Shown: positions 7,114-14,656 of the stretch, one piece after another
How positions within the stretch are numbered: the first letter of the stretch is position 1
Layout of the letters: each line of letters starts with the position of its first letter
Assembly (NCBI GenBank): GCA_964602735.1
Contig: CAZRRV010000018.1
Location: forward strand, 1-27,884
From: CAZRRV01 sp964602735
GTDB taxonomy: Bacteria; Bacillota; Clostridia; Oscillospirales; Acutalibacteraceae
Direction: 5' to 3'
DNA length: 27,884 bases
Made by a program: the position numbers and the translations under genes
Notes under the pieces: generated by a model
Databases searched by the model: none
What the model was told of the DNA's origin: nothing
What the model saw: only the letters and a program-made list of their open reading frames with translations

Positions 7114-8238
7114 ATGAACCGCTTTTTTAACGAGATTAACGGCAGACTGGGCTTCGGGTGTATGCGTCTGCCGCTGAAAGACGGCAAAATCGACGACGCC
7201 GAATTTTCAAAAATGGTCGATATGTTCTTAAACAGCGGATTTAACTACTTCGATACCGCGCACGGCTACCACAACGGGGAAAGCGAGCCCGCGCTGAAAC
7301 GCTGCTTAACCTCAAGGTATCCGCGGGAGAGTTATGTCCTTACCGACAAGCTGACCGATTCGTATTTTAACAGCCGGGAGGATATCCGCCCGTTTTTTGA
7401 AAAACAGCTCGAACTTTGCGGCGTCAGCTATTTCGATTTTTACCTTATGCACGCGCAGGATAAAAATATTTTCGCGAAGTTCAAACGGTGCCGGGCCTAC
7501 GAAACTGCGCTCGAATTGAAAAACGAGGGCAAAATAAAGCATTTCGGCATATCGTTTCACGACAGAGCCGAGATACTGGAACAGTTTTTAACGGAATACC
7601 CTCAGATTGAAATTGTGCAGATACAGTTTAACTACGCCGATTACGATGACGAAGCGATTGAAAGCCGCAAATGCTATGAGGTTTGCGAAAAATTCGGCAA
7701 GCCGGTTATAATTATGGAGCCGGTAAAGGGCGGCAGGCTGGCAAAACTCCCGCCGGATGCGCAGAAAGTCATCGCCGGGCTCGGCGGCGGGAGCGCCGCG
7801 AGTTACGCGATTCGGTTCGCGGCGGGGTTCCCGTATGTGACAACGGTTCTTTCGGGAATGGGAAATACGGAAATGCTCGGCGAAAACGCCGCCGTTATGA
7901 AAAATTTCACGCCGCTTACCGCCGACGAACACGCGGCGCTTAAACGGGTGGTAAAAATACTGCACGCGAAAGATTTAATTCCCTGTACCGCATGCCGGTA
8001 CTGCGTCGCCGGCTGCCCGAAAGGGATCCACATCCCCGACCTCTTCACTCTGTCGAATAACAGGCGGATTTTTAACGGCTGGAACACCGACTATTATTAC
8101 AAAAACGTTCACACGGGCGAAGGCACCCGCGCCAAAGACTGCATAAAATGCGGGAAATGCGAGCGGGTATGCCCGCAGCATCTTCCGATTCGCAAACTGC
8201 TTGAAAATGTTTCGGCCGAATTCGACGGAACAACGTAA
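7114..8238 (+). CDS. Aldo/keto reductase with two C-terminal [4Fe-4S] motifs
   Basis: The protein has 374 residues. An aldo/keto reductase TIM barrel occupies about 10-285 with the catalytic tetrad visible: D47 (FDTAHGY), Y52, K79 (LTDKL) and H113 (LMHAQD). The C-terminus (291-360) carries two ferredoxin-like cysteine sets of the form CxxCxxCxxxCP: C291/C294/C297/C301 and C343/C346/C349/C353. This is the ferredoxin-type AKR class common in anaerobes, whose substrates and electron partners are mostly uncharacterised. The gene follows the ECF S component after 41 bp without a terminator, so it is probably in the same transcript. The SD is a modest GGGGAT. Confidence 0.92.
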   Translation: MNRFFNEINGRLGFGCMRLPLKDGKIDDAEFSKMVDMFLNSGFNYFDTAHGYHNGESEPALKRCLTSRYPRESYVLTDKLTDSYFNSREDIRPFFEKQLELCGVSYFDFYLMHAQDKNIFAKFKRCRAYETALELKNEGKIKHFGISFHDRAEILEQFLTEYPQIEIVQIQFNYADYDDEAIESRKCYEVCEKFGKPVIIMEPVKGGRLAKLPPDAQKVIAGLGGGSAASYAIRFAAGFPYVTTVLSGMGNTEMLGENAAVMKNFTPLTADEHAALKRVVKILHAKDLIPCTACRYCVAGCPKGIHIPDLFTLSNNRRIFNGWNTDYYYKNVHTGEGTRAKDCIKCGKCERVCPQHLPIRKLLENVSAEFDGTT

Positions 8239-8312
8239 GCGTTTTGCGCGAACCGCGGCTAGTACGCGGAATGATTATAGCCGCCCGGCGGCGAAAAACG
8301 GGAGTGACGGAA

Positions 8313-9296
8313 ATGAGATATACCGAACTGGGGAAAACGGGAATAAAAGTTTCGGCGATTTGCGTGGGAGGTATGTCCTTCGGCGAACCTTCGGAAGACT
8401 TTCATCTTTGGACTCTCGACCGGGAGCGTACAACGGCGATGATTGCACACGCGCTCGACCTCGGCGTCAATTTTATCGACACCGCCAACACCTATTCTCA
8501 CGGCACGAGCGAGGAGTATATAGGCGCGGCGCTGAAAAGCCTCGGCATCCCGCGCGACAGGGTTGTTATCGCCTCAAAAGTGTATTTCAACGAGGGGAAG
8601 CTCTCCCGCACCGCTATCCTGCGGGAGATTGACGGCACCTTGCGGCGCCTCGGCACCGACTATCTCGATTTATATTATATTCACCGTTTCGATTACGATA
8701 CCCCGATTGAGGAAACGATGGAGACGCTCGACAGCCTTGTAAAGTGCGGCAAAGTAAGGGCACTCGGCGCCTCGGCAATGTTCGCCTACCAGTTCTACAA
8801 TATGCAGGCGTGCGCTGCTCATAAAGGTTTTGAACGGTTTTCGGTAATGCAGAATCACTACAATCTTCTGTACCGCGAAGACGAACGCGAGCTGATACCG
8901 GTCTGCCGCCAGTTCGGCGTTTCGCTGGTACCGTACAGTCCTCTCGCCGGCGGCCATTTGACCCATACCGGCTGGGATGCCGATTCGCCGCGCGGGAGAA
9001 CCGACCGCACACTGCGTGCCAAATATGACCGCGCCCGCGAGGACGATCTGCCGATCATTGCCCGCGTCGACGAAGTGGCAAAGGCAAACGGCGTTTCTAT
9101 GGCAACGGTAGCGCTCGCATGGCTGTTCGGAAAAGGAGTCGCCTCGCCGATAATCGGCGCCACAAACGCCGCGCACTTCGACGACGCGGCGCGGGCGGTT
9201 GATTTCCGCCTTTCCGACGCCGACACCGCCTATCTCGAGGAACCGTACCGGCCGCACGAAATTGTCGGAGCGTATTCGCAGAAACAGGGCGCGTAA
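8313..9296 (+). CDS. Aldo/keto reductase
   Basis: The protein is 327 residues and starts MRYTELGKTGIKVS, the standard N-terminus of this family. The ATG at 8313 has GGAG about eight bases upstream. The frame is open further upstream, but that part is not family-like. The catalytic tetrad is D56 (FIDTANTYS), Y61, K89 (IASKV) and H124 (YIHRFD). The NADPH-binding C-terminal region shows SPIIGATN. It is cytoplasmic and probably reduces aldehydes or ketones, or acts on sugars; the substrate is not predictable. It lies 74 bp after the ferredoxin-type reductase and is likely co-transcribed. Confidence 0.92.
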   Translation: MRYTELGKTGIKVSAICVGGMSFGEPSEDFHLWTLDRERTTAMIAHALDLGVNFIDTANTYSHGTSEEYIGAALKSLGIPRDRVVIASKVYFNEGKLSRTAILREIDGTLRRLGTDYLDLYYIHRFDYDTPIEETMETLDSLVKCGKVRALGASAMFAYQFYNMQACAAHKGFERFSVMQNHYNLLYREDERELIPVCRQFGVSLVPYSPLAGGHLTHTGWDADSPRGRTDRTLRAKYDRAREDDLPIIARVDEVAKANGVSMATVALAWLFGKGVASPIIGATNAAHFDDAARAVDFRLSDADTAYLEEPYRPHEIVGAYSQKQGA

Positions 9297-9383
9297 GACG
9301 CGAGTTATCCGTCGCACAAGGCCTCACTATGCGCCCAATCAATATCTCATCGCGAAATTCCCGCATGTTTTGCCCGATAAATT

Positions 9384-9392
9384 TGATATAAT
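9384..9392 (+). promoter_or_regulatory. Extended -10 promoter for the alkylguanine methyltransferase gene
   Basis: TG at 9384-9385 followed one base later by TATAAT (9387-9392) is a perfect extended -10. No good -35 is visible at 17 bp, which extended -10 promoters tolerate. It lies about 47 bp before the CDS at 9439 and would make that gene independently transcribed. Confidence 0.6.
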
Positions 9393-9438
9393 AATATTTG
9401 TAATAAAATTTGCCATCGGAAAATCGCGGAGGGTTGAA

Positions 9439-9972
9439 ATGCACCGTATCGGCAACTATGTATCTCCGTTGGGAAATATCCTTCTCGCGGCGGATGAAAT
9501 CGGACTTGTCGGTCTGTGGTTTGAAGGTCAGAAGTACTTCGCTTTTTATCTCGACAGGGAACACGAGGAAAAGGAAGTCCCCGTTTTAACGCTGGCAAAG
9601 CGCTGGCTGGATATTTATTTTTCGGGAAAAGAGCCGGATTTTTCGGTTCCGCTGCATTTTATCGGAACGGCGTTCCAAAACGATATATGGGAGATCCTCT
9701 GTTCTGTCCCCTACGGGAGTACGGCAACCTACGGGCAGATTGCAAAGATTCTCGCCGAAAAGCGGAATTTGCCGCATATGTCCGCGCAGGCGGTCGGCGG
9801 CGCGATCGCGCGCAACAGTATATCAGTTATCGTGCCGTGCCACCGGGTTATCGGCGCAAACGGGGAACCGACGGGATACGCCGGCGGCATTGCCGGGAAA
9901 CTCGCGCTTCTTAAACTGGAAAAAGCCGTAAAAGACCGTAATACCCGCTTTACTCAAAGGCAAAGCGGGTAA
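9439..9972 (+). CDS. ogt: Methylated-DNA-[protein]-cysteine S-methyltransferase
   Basis: This suicide DNA-repair protein transfers O6-alkyl groups from guanine to its own cysteine. It has 177 residues from MHRIGNYVSPLG. The frame extends upstream, but this ATG has CGGAGG nine bases ahead and begins the conserved domain. An N-terminal RNase H-like domain (1-75) is followed by the DNA-binding domain with TAFQNDIWEIL, the helix-turn-helix YGSTATYGQIA, the QAVGGAIARNSISVIVPCHRVIG block with nucleophile C134, and GYAGGIAGK. A 9-bp hairpin (9943-9951 with 9962-9970) overlaps the stop codon but has no T-tract. It is probably transcribed from its own extended -10 promoter. Confidence 0.93.
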   Translation: MHRIGNYVSPLGNILLAADEIGLVGLWFEGQKYFAFYLDREHEEKEVPVLTLAKRWLDIYFSGKEPDFSVPLHFIGTAFQNDIWEILCSVPYGSTATYGQIAKILAEKRNLPHMSAQAVGGAIARNSISVIVPCHRVIGANGEPTGYAGGIAGKLALLKLEKAVKDRNTRFTQRQSG

Positions 9973-10032
9973 TAACACCGTCATCGTGACCGCAAAGCGT
10001 TCTCTCAACAGCAGACCCCGCGGAAATTACAG

Positions 10033-10078
10033 GGCGGCGCATCCGGCAACCCGGATACGCCGCCTCTTCTTTGCTTTT
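10033..10078 (+). terminator. Strong terminator between the two convergent halves
   Basis: GGCGGCG-CATCCGG (10033-10046) pairs with CCGGAT-CGCCGCC (10051-10064) in a 14-bp stem with one mismatch and a CAAC tetraloop, followed by a T-rich tail (10065-10078). It ends the + strand genes. The hairpin itself is symmetrical and may also slow - strand transcripts leaving the GH43 gene, though no T-tract follows on that side. Confidence 0.8.
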
Positions 10079-10107
10079 TCGGATACATACGGAAAAGTTT
10101 ACGGCAT

Positions 10108-11877
10108 TTATTTCCCCATAAACATTATTTCGGGTATGCCGATCGCATGTTCGCTGTCGAAAGTAACCGTTACGCTCGTTACCCCCGCTATCTCGTCAAA
10201 CGCCATCGCAAGCGGCAGGTCATACAGCGTCTTCCCCGCAATCTCAACACCCCTGGCCTTCCGATCCGCGGTCGGATAGGCGATGTCGGAAGCGGTGAGC
10301 TTCGCCTTATCGGTGCGGATCACCACCTCTTTCACCGACTCGAAAAGCGCGGCGTCCTTTGTGCTGTTATAAAAAAGTATCTGAGTGAGCGCAACCGGCG
10401 ATTTGAATGTGAATGTCAGAGTGAACTTCCCTTTGTCGGACGTAAACTCCGGTGTGGGCGAATTCGGGTGGAAAGGCGCGTAGCCGTCGATGAGGAGCGC
10501 GGTGTTCCCGGATGCTCCCTGCACGGTAACCGCCGCGCGCGGGGCAACATTCGAATATCCCGTGAGTACGGCAGGCAGCGGCTGGCGGGTTCTCGTGGGT
10601 CCGTTGGCGGCGAGCACCTTTTTGCCCGATTTGTTTGTTACGAACACGACTTTATCCATTGCCACCGCGCGGCCGTCTTCATTATTCTTCCCGTTTATGA
10701 GCGCGTGGTAAGACATCCACAGTTCGTCGCCGATACGCAGGAATACATGGTGTCCCGTGCCCTTCGGCAGCATCTTCTCCTCGCTCCATATCACCGCTCC
10801 GCCCTCTTCGACGGGCACCTTCTCGAACGGGCCGAGAGGCGATGTGCCGAGAGCCTGCCGAACCTGGTACTGCGTGGTGGTGTAGGCGAAGGTGGAAAAG
10901 GTCAGATAATACGTCCCGTTATCGTACAGCATGTACGGCCCTTCGTTCGTGTTGCTCCCCTCGTGGATGACCTTCTTCTTTTCCGTGGTGGTAAATCCGT
11001 ACTCGGTGAGCTTCTTTAACGTCCCGTACAGGGGAGTCGTCCAATCCTTCATTTCCATACCGAAAATAAACGAGCTTGGGGTATAATCGGTGCCGATATC
11101 CGCCACGAAATACAGGTACTTCTTCCCGGACTTCGGATCTTTGAAGGGAGAAGCGTCTATCACCTTGATAAAGCCGGTCTTGCCCTGCGTCCGTCCGGTC
11201 AGCTGCGAGCGGTACTCGGCCGGGATCTCGTTCACATGATCCTCGAACGAAAGCAGCGGGGCGTTCGCCGCCTTGCCCGCCCCCGTTATCTCCGTGAACG
11301 GGCCCGCCGGGCTGTCGGACACAGCGCAGGAAATATAGAACATATAATCATCCAGACTGCTCGCCGAAGCGCTGTAAAACATATAATACTTCCCGCCGTC
11401 GTATATGACCTCGGGCGCCCAGAAATTCTTTTTCGCCCATCCTTTGATGTCGGCCTTGAAAACGGGGCCGCCGCTGTCAAGCGCGTTCGTCCAGTCGGTC
11501 AGATTCTTTGATTTCAGAGCCGCGAAGCCGCCCGTGTTGCTTGTATAGTAAGCGAAGAAATATCCTTTATATTGCCCCTCCGAAATATAAAGAACGCAGG
11601 GGTCTGCCGCGCGCGACTTATTCGTGTTCTGATAGGAGAGCGCCTCTGCAAGGGAAGTCTTGTAATTAAGTTTACCTTCCGTCAGCTTCCCGTCGTTTTT
11701 CGAAACATCCGCCGAACCGTTCGACGAAACATCCGAAGAAACATCCGACGGGGCGTCCGACCCCGACGGTTTTTTCGAATCCTTGGAGCCTTTGGATCCG
11801 CAGCCGACAAGCGCCCCCAGTGCCAATGCGAGCGCCAGCGACACGATTTTTTTCAAGATTGCTTTGCGTTTCAACAT
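10108..11877 (-). CDS. GH43 family lipoprotein with C-terminal F5/8-like module
   Basis: The protein has 589 residues. A lipoprotein signal ends LVGC (C26), followed by a Ser/Asp linker to about 66. A five-bladed beta-propeller GH43 domain spans about 80-430 with the expected acidic triad: D92 (AADPCV, general base), D247 (SPFKDPKSGK, pKa modulator) and E312 (NTNEGPY, general acid). A C-terminal beta-sandwich (about 430-589, from SNVAPRAAV to IPEIMFMGK) resembles an F5/8-type binding module. It is probably an alpha-L-arabinofuranosidase, arabinanase or xylosidase anchored outside the cell. It is a paralogue of the GH43 at 14657-17131, sharing DSPAGPFTEITG and the same C-terminal module. It is last in the - strand series. 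Confidence 0.88.
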   Translation of the reverse strand: MLKRKAILKKIVSLALALALGALVGCGSKGSKDSKKPSGSDAPSDVSSDVSSNGSADVSKNDGKLTEGKLNYKTSLAEALSYQNTNKSRAADPCVLYISEGQYKGYFFAYYTSNTGGFAALKSKNLTDWTNALDSGGPVFKADIKGWAKKNFWAPEVIYDGGKYYMFYSASASSLDDYMFYISCAVSDSPAGPFTEITGAGKAANAPLLSFEDHVNEIPAEYRSQLTGRTQGKTGFIKVIDASPFKDPKSGKKYLYFVADIGTDYTPSSFIFGMEMKDWTTPLYGTLKKLTEYGFTTTEKKKVIHEGSNTNEGPYMLYDNGTYYLTFSTFAYTTTQYQVRQALGTSPLGPFEKVPVEEGGAVIWSEEKMLPKGTGHHVFLRIGDELWMSYHALINGKNNEDGRAVAMDKVVFVTNKSGKKVLAANGPTRTRQPLPAVLTGYSNVAPRAAVTVQGASGNTALLIDGYAPFHPNSPTPEFTSDKGKFTLTFTFKSPVALTQILFYNSTKDAALFESVKEVVIRTDKAKLTASDIAYPTADRKARGVEIAGKTLYDLPLAMAFDEIAGVTSVTVTFDSEHAIGIPEIMFMGK

Positions 11878-11914
11878 ACTTCCAATCCTCCCGTAAAATA
11901 ACTTCTGTTACCTC

Positions 11915-11939
11915 CGGGCGCGTTGTACGCCCGCGCCCG
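11915..11939 (-). other. Intercistronic hairpin between GH127 and GH43 genes
   Basis: CGGGCGCG (11915-11922) and CGCGCCCG (11932-11939) form a perfect 8-bp GC stem with a 9-nt loop. There is no T-tract, so it is not an intrinsic terminator. It may stabilise or process the transcript or block degradation. The remainder of the 173-bp gap 11878-12050 shows only a GGGAGG ribosome binding site. Confidence 0.5.
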
Positions 11940-12050
11940 TTTCATCCCGGCCGAATTACGCTCCGCCGAGACATGATCCGGCACCCGAAAATTTCGGCTT
12001 TGCCGCGCTTCCCACAGAACTCCCGAATATCCCGATTCATTCCGCCGGCA

Positions 12051-14426
12051 TCAGTCGCGCCCCGAAACGGTCGGATAACAGCAGAATATTTCGTTTTCGA
12101 TCTCATAATACGGCATACAGCGCAACTCCGGCTGCCCCTCGACACGGAAATGCAGCTCTCCGCGTTCCTCCGGCACGAGCCTTGACGGAAGATTTTCGGG
12201 AGAACACCGTATCTCGGGGATCCCGCCGTCTCCGAATCCGCCGGTAACGGCCAACAGAATCGGGCCGTACATCATCGCGTACCGCTCGTGACCGTTTGGC
12301 GCGGCGTCTCGTCCATCGTATTTCACGGCTTTAAGTTCCATACGGTGAGTAAATCTGACGGTATCGCCGCTTTTCCACTCGCGTTCCAGTTCCGCGTATG
12401 TGCCGGGAATGCCGGTTGCCGCAAGCTTTCCGTTTACGAAAATCTCCGTACCGCCCGCCGCCCACGACGGGATCCTGACGCGTATACTCGCGTTGCCGTG
12501 AGCTTCTTTCACTCGCAGAGTCACGTCACAGCCGTTCGGAAATTGCGTCTCCGTTTCAAGACACAGCCCTCCCGTTCGAATTTCGGACGGAACAAACAGG
12601 TTTATCCACACACCTTTTTTATCTTCCGTGTAAATATATTTCGGAAGCTCGGATATCAGCATGGTGGAGGTTACCTCGCAGCAGGTATTTGCGCGGGTGC
12701 CCCTGTCTTTGACTTTCTGCAGACGGTTGTGGTATCTGGTATTTCCCGCCGCGTCACGGCAGGAAAGGATCGCGTTAAACAGAGTCTTTTCCATCTCCGC
12801 CGCGTACTTTTCTTCCGACGGATACAGCTGCGCAAGACGGCCGTTAATCCATATCCAGAACACGCTCACACAGGTCTCTCCCGTGTGGCCCGTCGTGATG
12901 TAGTAAGATTTGTACGGATACGGGCCGCCGGCCTCGCAGATGGCAGTGATGCCGCCGAGGTGCAGATAGCCTTCCCTGTAAATATTCCACGCGCCGAGCA
13001 GAGCGTCGAGGTAACGCCGTTCCCCCGTAGCGCGGTATTCGTCGGCCAACGCCTCAAGTTCGATCAAATCATAGCCGTGCGGTCTGCCGGGATAATAGGC
13101 GAACGCCTCCGGCTCACGCCTGATAAACTGATCCAGCCAGTAATCAAGTTCCATATAGCGCTGATGGACGGTGATATCCTCCTGTCTCCCCGCCCCGGTG
13201 TGGTACACGAGCGGTAAACTCGGGAACCCGCATTCGGAATTGTGACCCTGGAGCATGTACGGCAGGTAGGGCGAAGACTCGAACCAGTCGTACATCGCCC
13301 GAACAAGCGGCAGCGCGTCCTCATTTCCGCTCTCCGCCGCCGCTATCATTCCCCTCGTCCACGCCATGCGGTCGTAATTTTTCCGTTCGGTAAGCAGCAT
13401 ATTGACGCGGAAAATGCCGTCGGGATCGGATGACTCGTCGGTCGCGGAATAAGTTTCCTTATCCGGATAATAGTTGAAATATCCGTCATCTCTTGCCTGA
13501 CCTTTGATACGGGCGACAATTACGTCCACGATTTCGCGCAACCGGGCGTTCACCCGGCTGTCATCGTTCCACACAAGCGAGTTTGCCGCGCCCGCGAGTA
13601 TACGGGCGTCATTGGATGCCGGCAGCCACCTGCCCCACATCATGCGGCTTTTTTCGCAGTACCCCTCAATCCGGTAACAGTCGAGGATATATTCGATATT
13701 TTTGTTGAAAAGTTCCTTTATGACCCCGTCGCGCAGCGTCACTCCGCCTTTCGGCATGGTTGCCGCGTATTCGACGGGTTTCCAGCCCGCGGGATCGCTG
13801 CCTTTCTTTTTCCCCTCGCGAATCAGCCTGTATTCCCCGTAATTTGTGGCGACATAGAGGCCTGTGGGCGTGGCGACCAGCGGGCAGGTGGACGGCGACT
13901 CGGCGGTGCCCCGGATATACCATGAATCACGGTTATATATCACGTCCCAGGGCGTCCTCCAGGTAAGGCCGACGCTCACGGTGCCGGGGAACGCGTAATA
14001 ATCGGGAAGACTCCCGGAATCGATAAAAACTTCGACTGCCGTATGGTACAGGGGCGAACCGTCATCCGCGCCCGTTTCCTCCGTCTTCATAACCGCCCGC
14101 GAAATCCGACAGGAAGAAGACGGCTCCGCGAAAATCGCGCCCTCCGGGTTCGAGCGGCAGGCGTAAACTCCCACAACATTGTTTACAAGGTTCACCTGAA
14201 AATAAGACGCGTTATAATCCCACTTCGACTCGTCGGGGCAGACGGTGTAAACATCGTGAAAGACATCGCACGCCAGATAAAGCCCCGCATCAGTCACGGC
14301 GCCGTAAAACGCGGCGCCTTTGCCGGAAGCGCTGCCGCCCGGGAAGCGCACCGAGGCCAGCCCTTCCCAGTCGGAAAGATCGCCGTCAACCGTAAAGTTT
14401 AAGCGGCCGGACCACTCGCTTTTCAT
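12051..14426 (-). CDS. GH127-type beta-L-arabinofuranosidase homologue with N-terminal CBM9-like domain
   Basis: The protein has 791 residues and no signal peptide, so it is probably cytoplasmic. Residues about 8-200 look like a CBM9-type beta-sandwich (FTVDGDLSDWEGLASV). Residues about 225-791 match the GH127/DUF1680 alpha/alpha barrel plus beta domains. The zinc-cysteine site of this family is complete: E517 and C519 (GETCVS) and C582-C583 (NTCCEV), where the first Cys of the pair is the nucleophile in characterised members such as HypBA1. It would release L-arabinofuranose from beta-linked oligosaccharides after import. Weak SD AGAGGG. GH146 or another DUF1680-derived family is an alternative assignment. 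A truncated short element lies 43 bp upstream. Confidence 0.88.
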   Translation of the reverse strand: MKSEWSGRLNFTVDGDLSDWEGLASVRFPGGSASGKGAAFYGAVTDAGLYLACDVFHDVYTVCPDESKWDYNASYFQVNLVNNVVGVYACRSNPEGAIFAEPSSSCRISRAVMKTEETGADDGSPLYHTAVEVFIDSGSLPDYYAFPGTVSVGLTWRTPWDVIYNRDSWYIRGTAESPSTCPLVATPTGLYVATNYGEYRLIREGKKKGSDPAGWKPVEYAATMPKGGVTLRDGVIKELFNKNIEYILDCYRIEGYCEKSRMMWGRWLPASNDARILAGAANSLVWNDDSRVNARLREIVDVIVARIKGQARDDGYFNYYPDKETYSATDESSDPDGIFRVNMLLTERKNYDRMAWTRGMIAAAESGNEDALPLVRAMYDWFESSPYLPYMLQGHNSECGFPSLPLVYHTGAGRQEDITVHQRYMELDYWLDQFIRREPEAFAYYPGRPHGYDLIELEALADEYRATGERRYLDALLGAWNIYREGYLHLGGITAICEAGGPYPYKSYYITTGHTGETCVSVFWIWINGRLAQLYPSEEKYAAEMEKTLFNAILSCRDAAGNTRYHNRLQKVKDRGTRANTCCEVTSTMLISELPKYIYTEDKKGVWINLFVPSEIRTGGLCLETETQFPNGCDVTLRVKEAHGNASIRVRIPSWAAGGTEIFVNGKLAATGIPGTYAELEREWKSGDTVRFTHRMELKAVKYDGRDAAPNGHERYAMMYGPILLAVTGGFGDGGIPEIRCSPENLPSRLVPEERGELHFRVEGQPELRCMPYYEIENEIFCCYPTVSGRD

Positions 14427-14468
14427 CGCATCGCCCTCTTCGGTTCGCTCTCAAACATTCTTCCTTAT

Positions 14469-14536
14469 GCAACACCGCCGGGCGGCCGCCTGACGGCTCA
14501 CGGCGTCGTCTGCCCGCATATTTTCAGCGGTATTGC
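14469..14536 (-). mobile_element. MITE-like element, copy C (internally deleted)
   Basis: This 68-bp copy keeps the terminal repeats GCAACACCGC and GCGGTATTGC (9 of 10 inverted) and about 58 bp of the gene-proximal half of copies A and B, including the degenerate GC hairpin. The middle is lost. CCTTAT occurs directly on both sides (14463-14468 and 14537-14542), a possible 6-bp target duplication. It lies in the 230-bp gap 14427-14656, which otherwise shows nothing convincing. Confidence 0.6.
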
Positions 14537-14656
14537 CCTTATTCTCTCCCCGTATACACTTCGCGCATCCCTGCCGTCGCCGGCGCAATACCCGCGAGGT
14601 TCGACCCCGCGCGCAGACACAGCCGCCCGCGGGATCGACACACCCGCCTCCCGGCA

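Noticed and set aside
9943..9970. Hairpin at the end of the methyltransferase gene as a terminator
   Set aside because: The 9-bp stem overlaps the stop codon and no T run follows; the terminator at 10033-10078 is far better.
14590..14612. Sequence GAGGTTCGACCCC resembling the T-arm of a tRNA
   Set aside because: No matching acceptor, D or anticodon arms and no CCA-end context can be folded around it; it is a chance match in a GC-rich gap.
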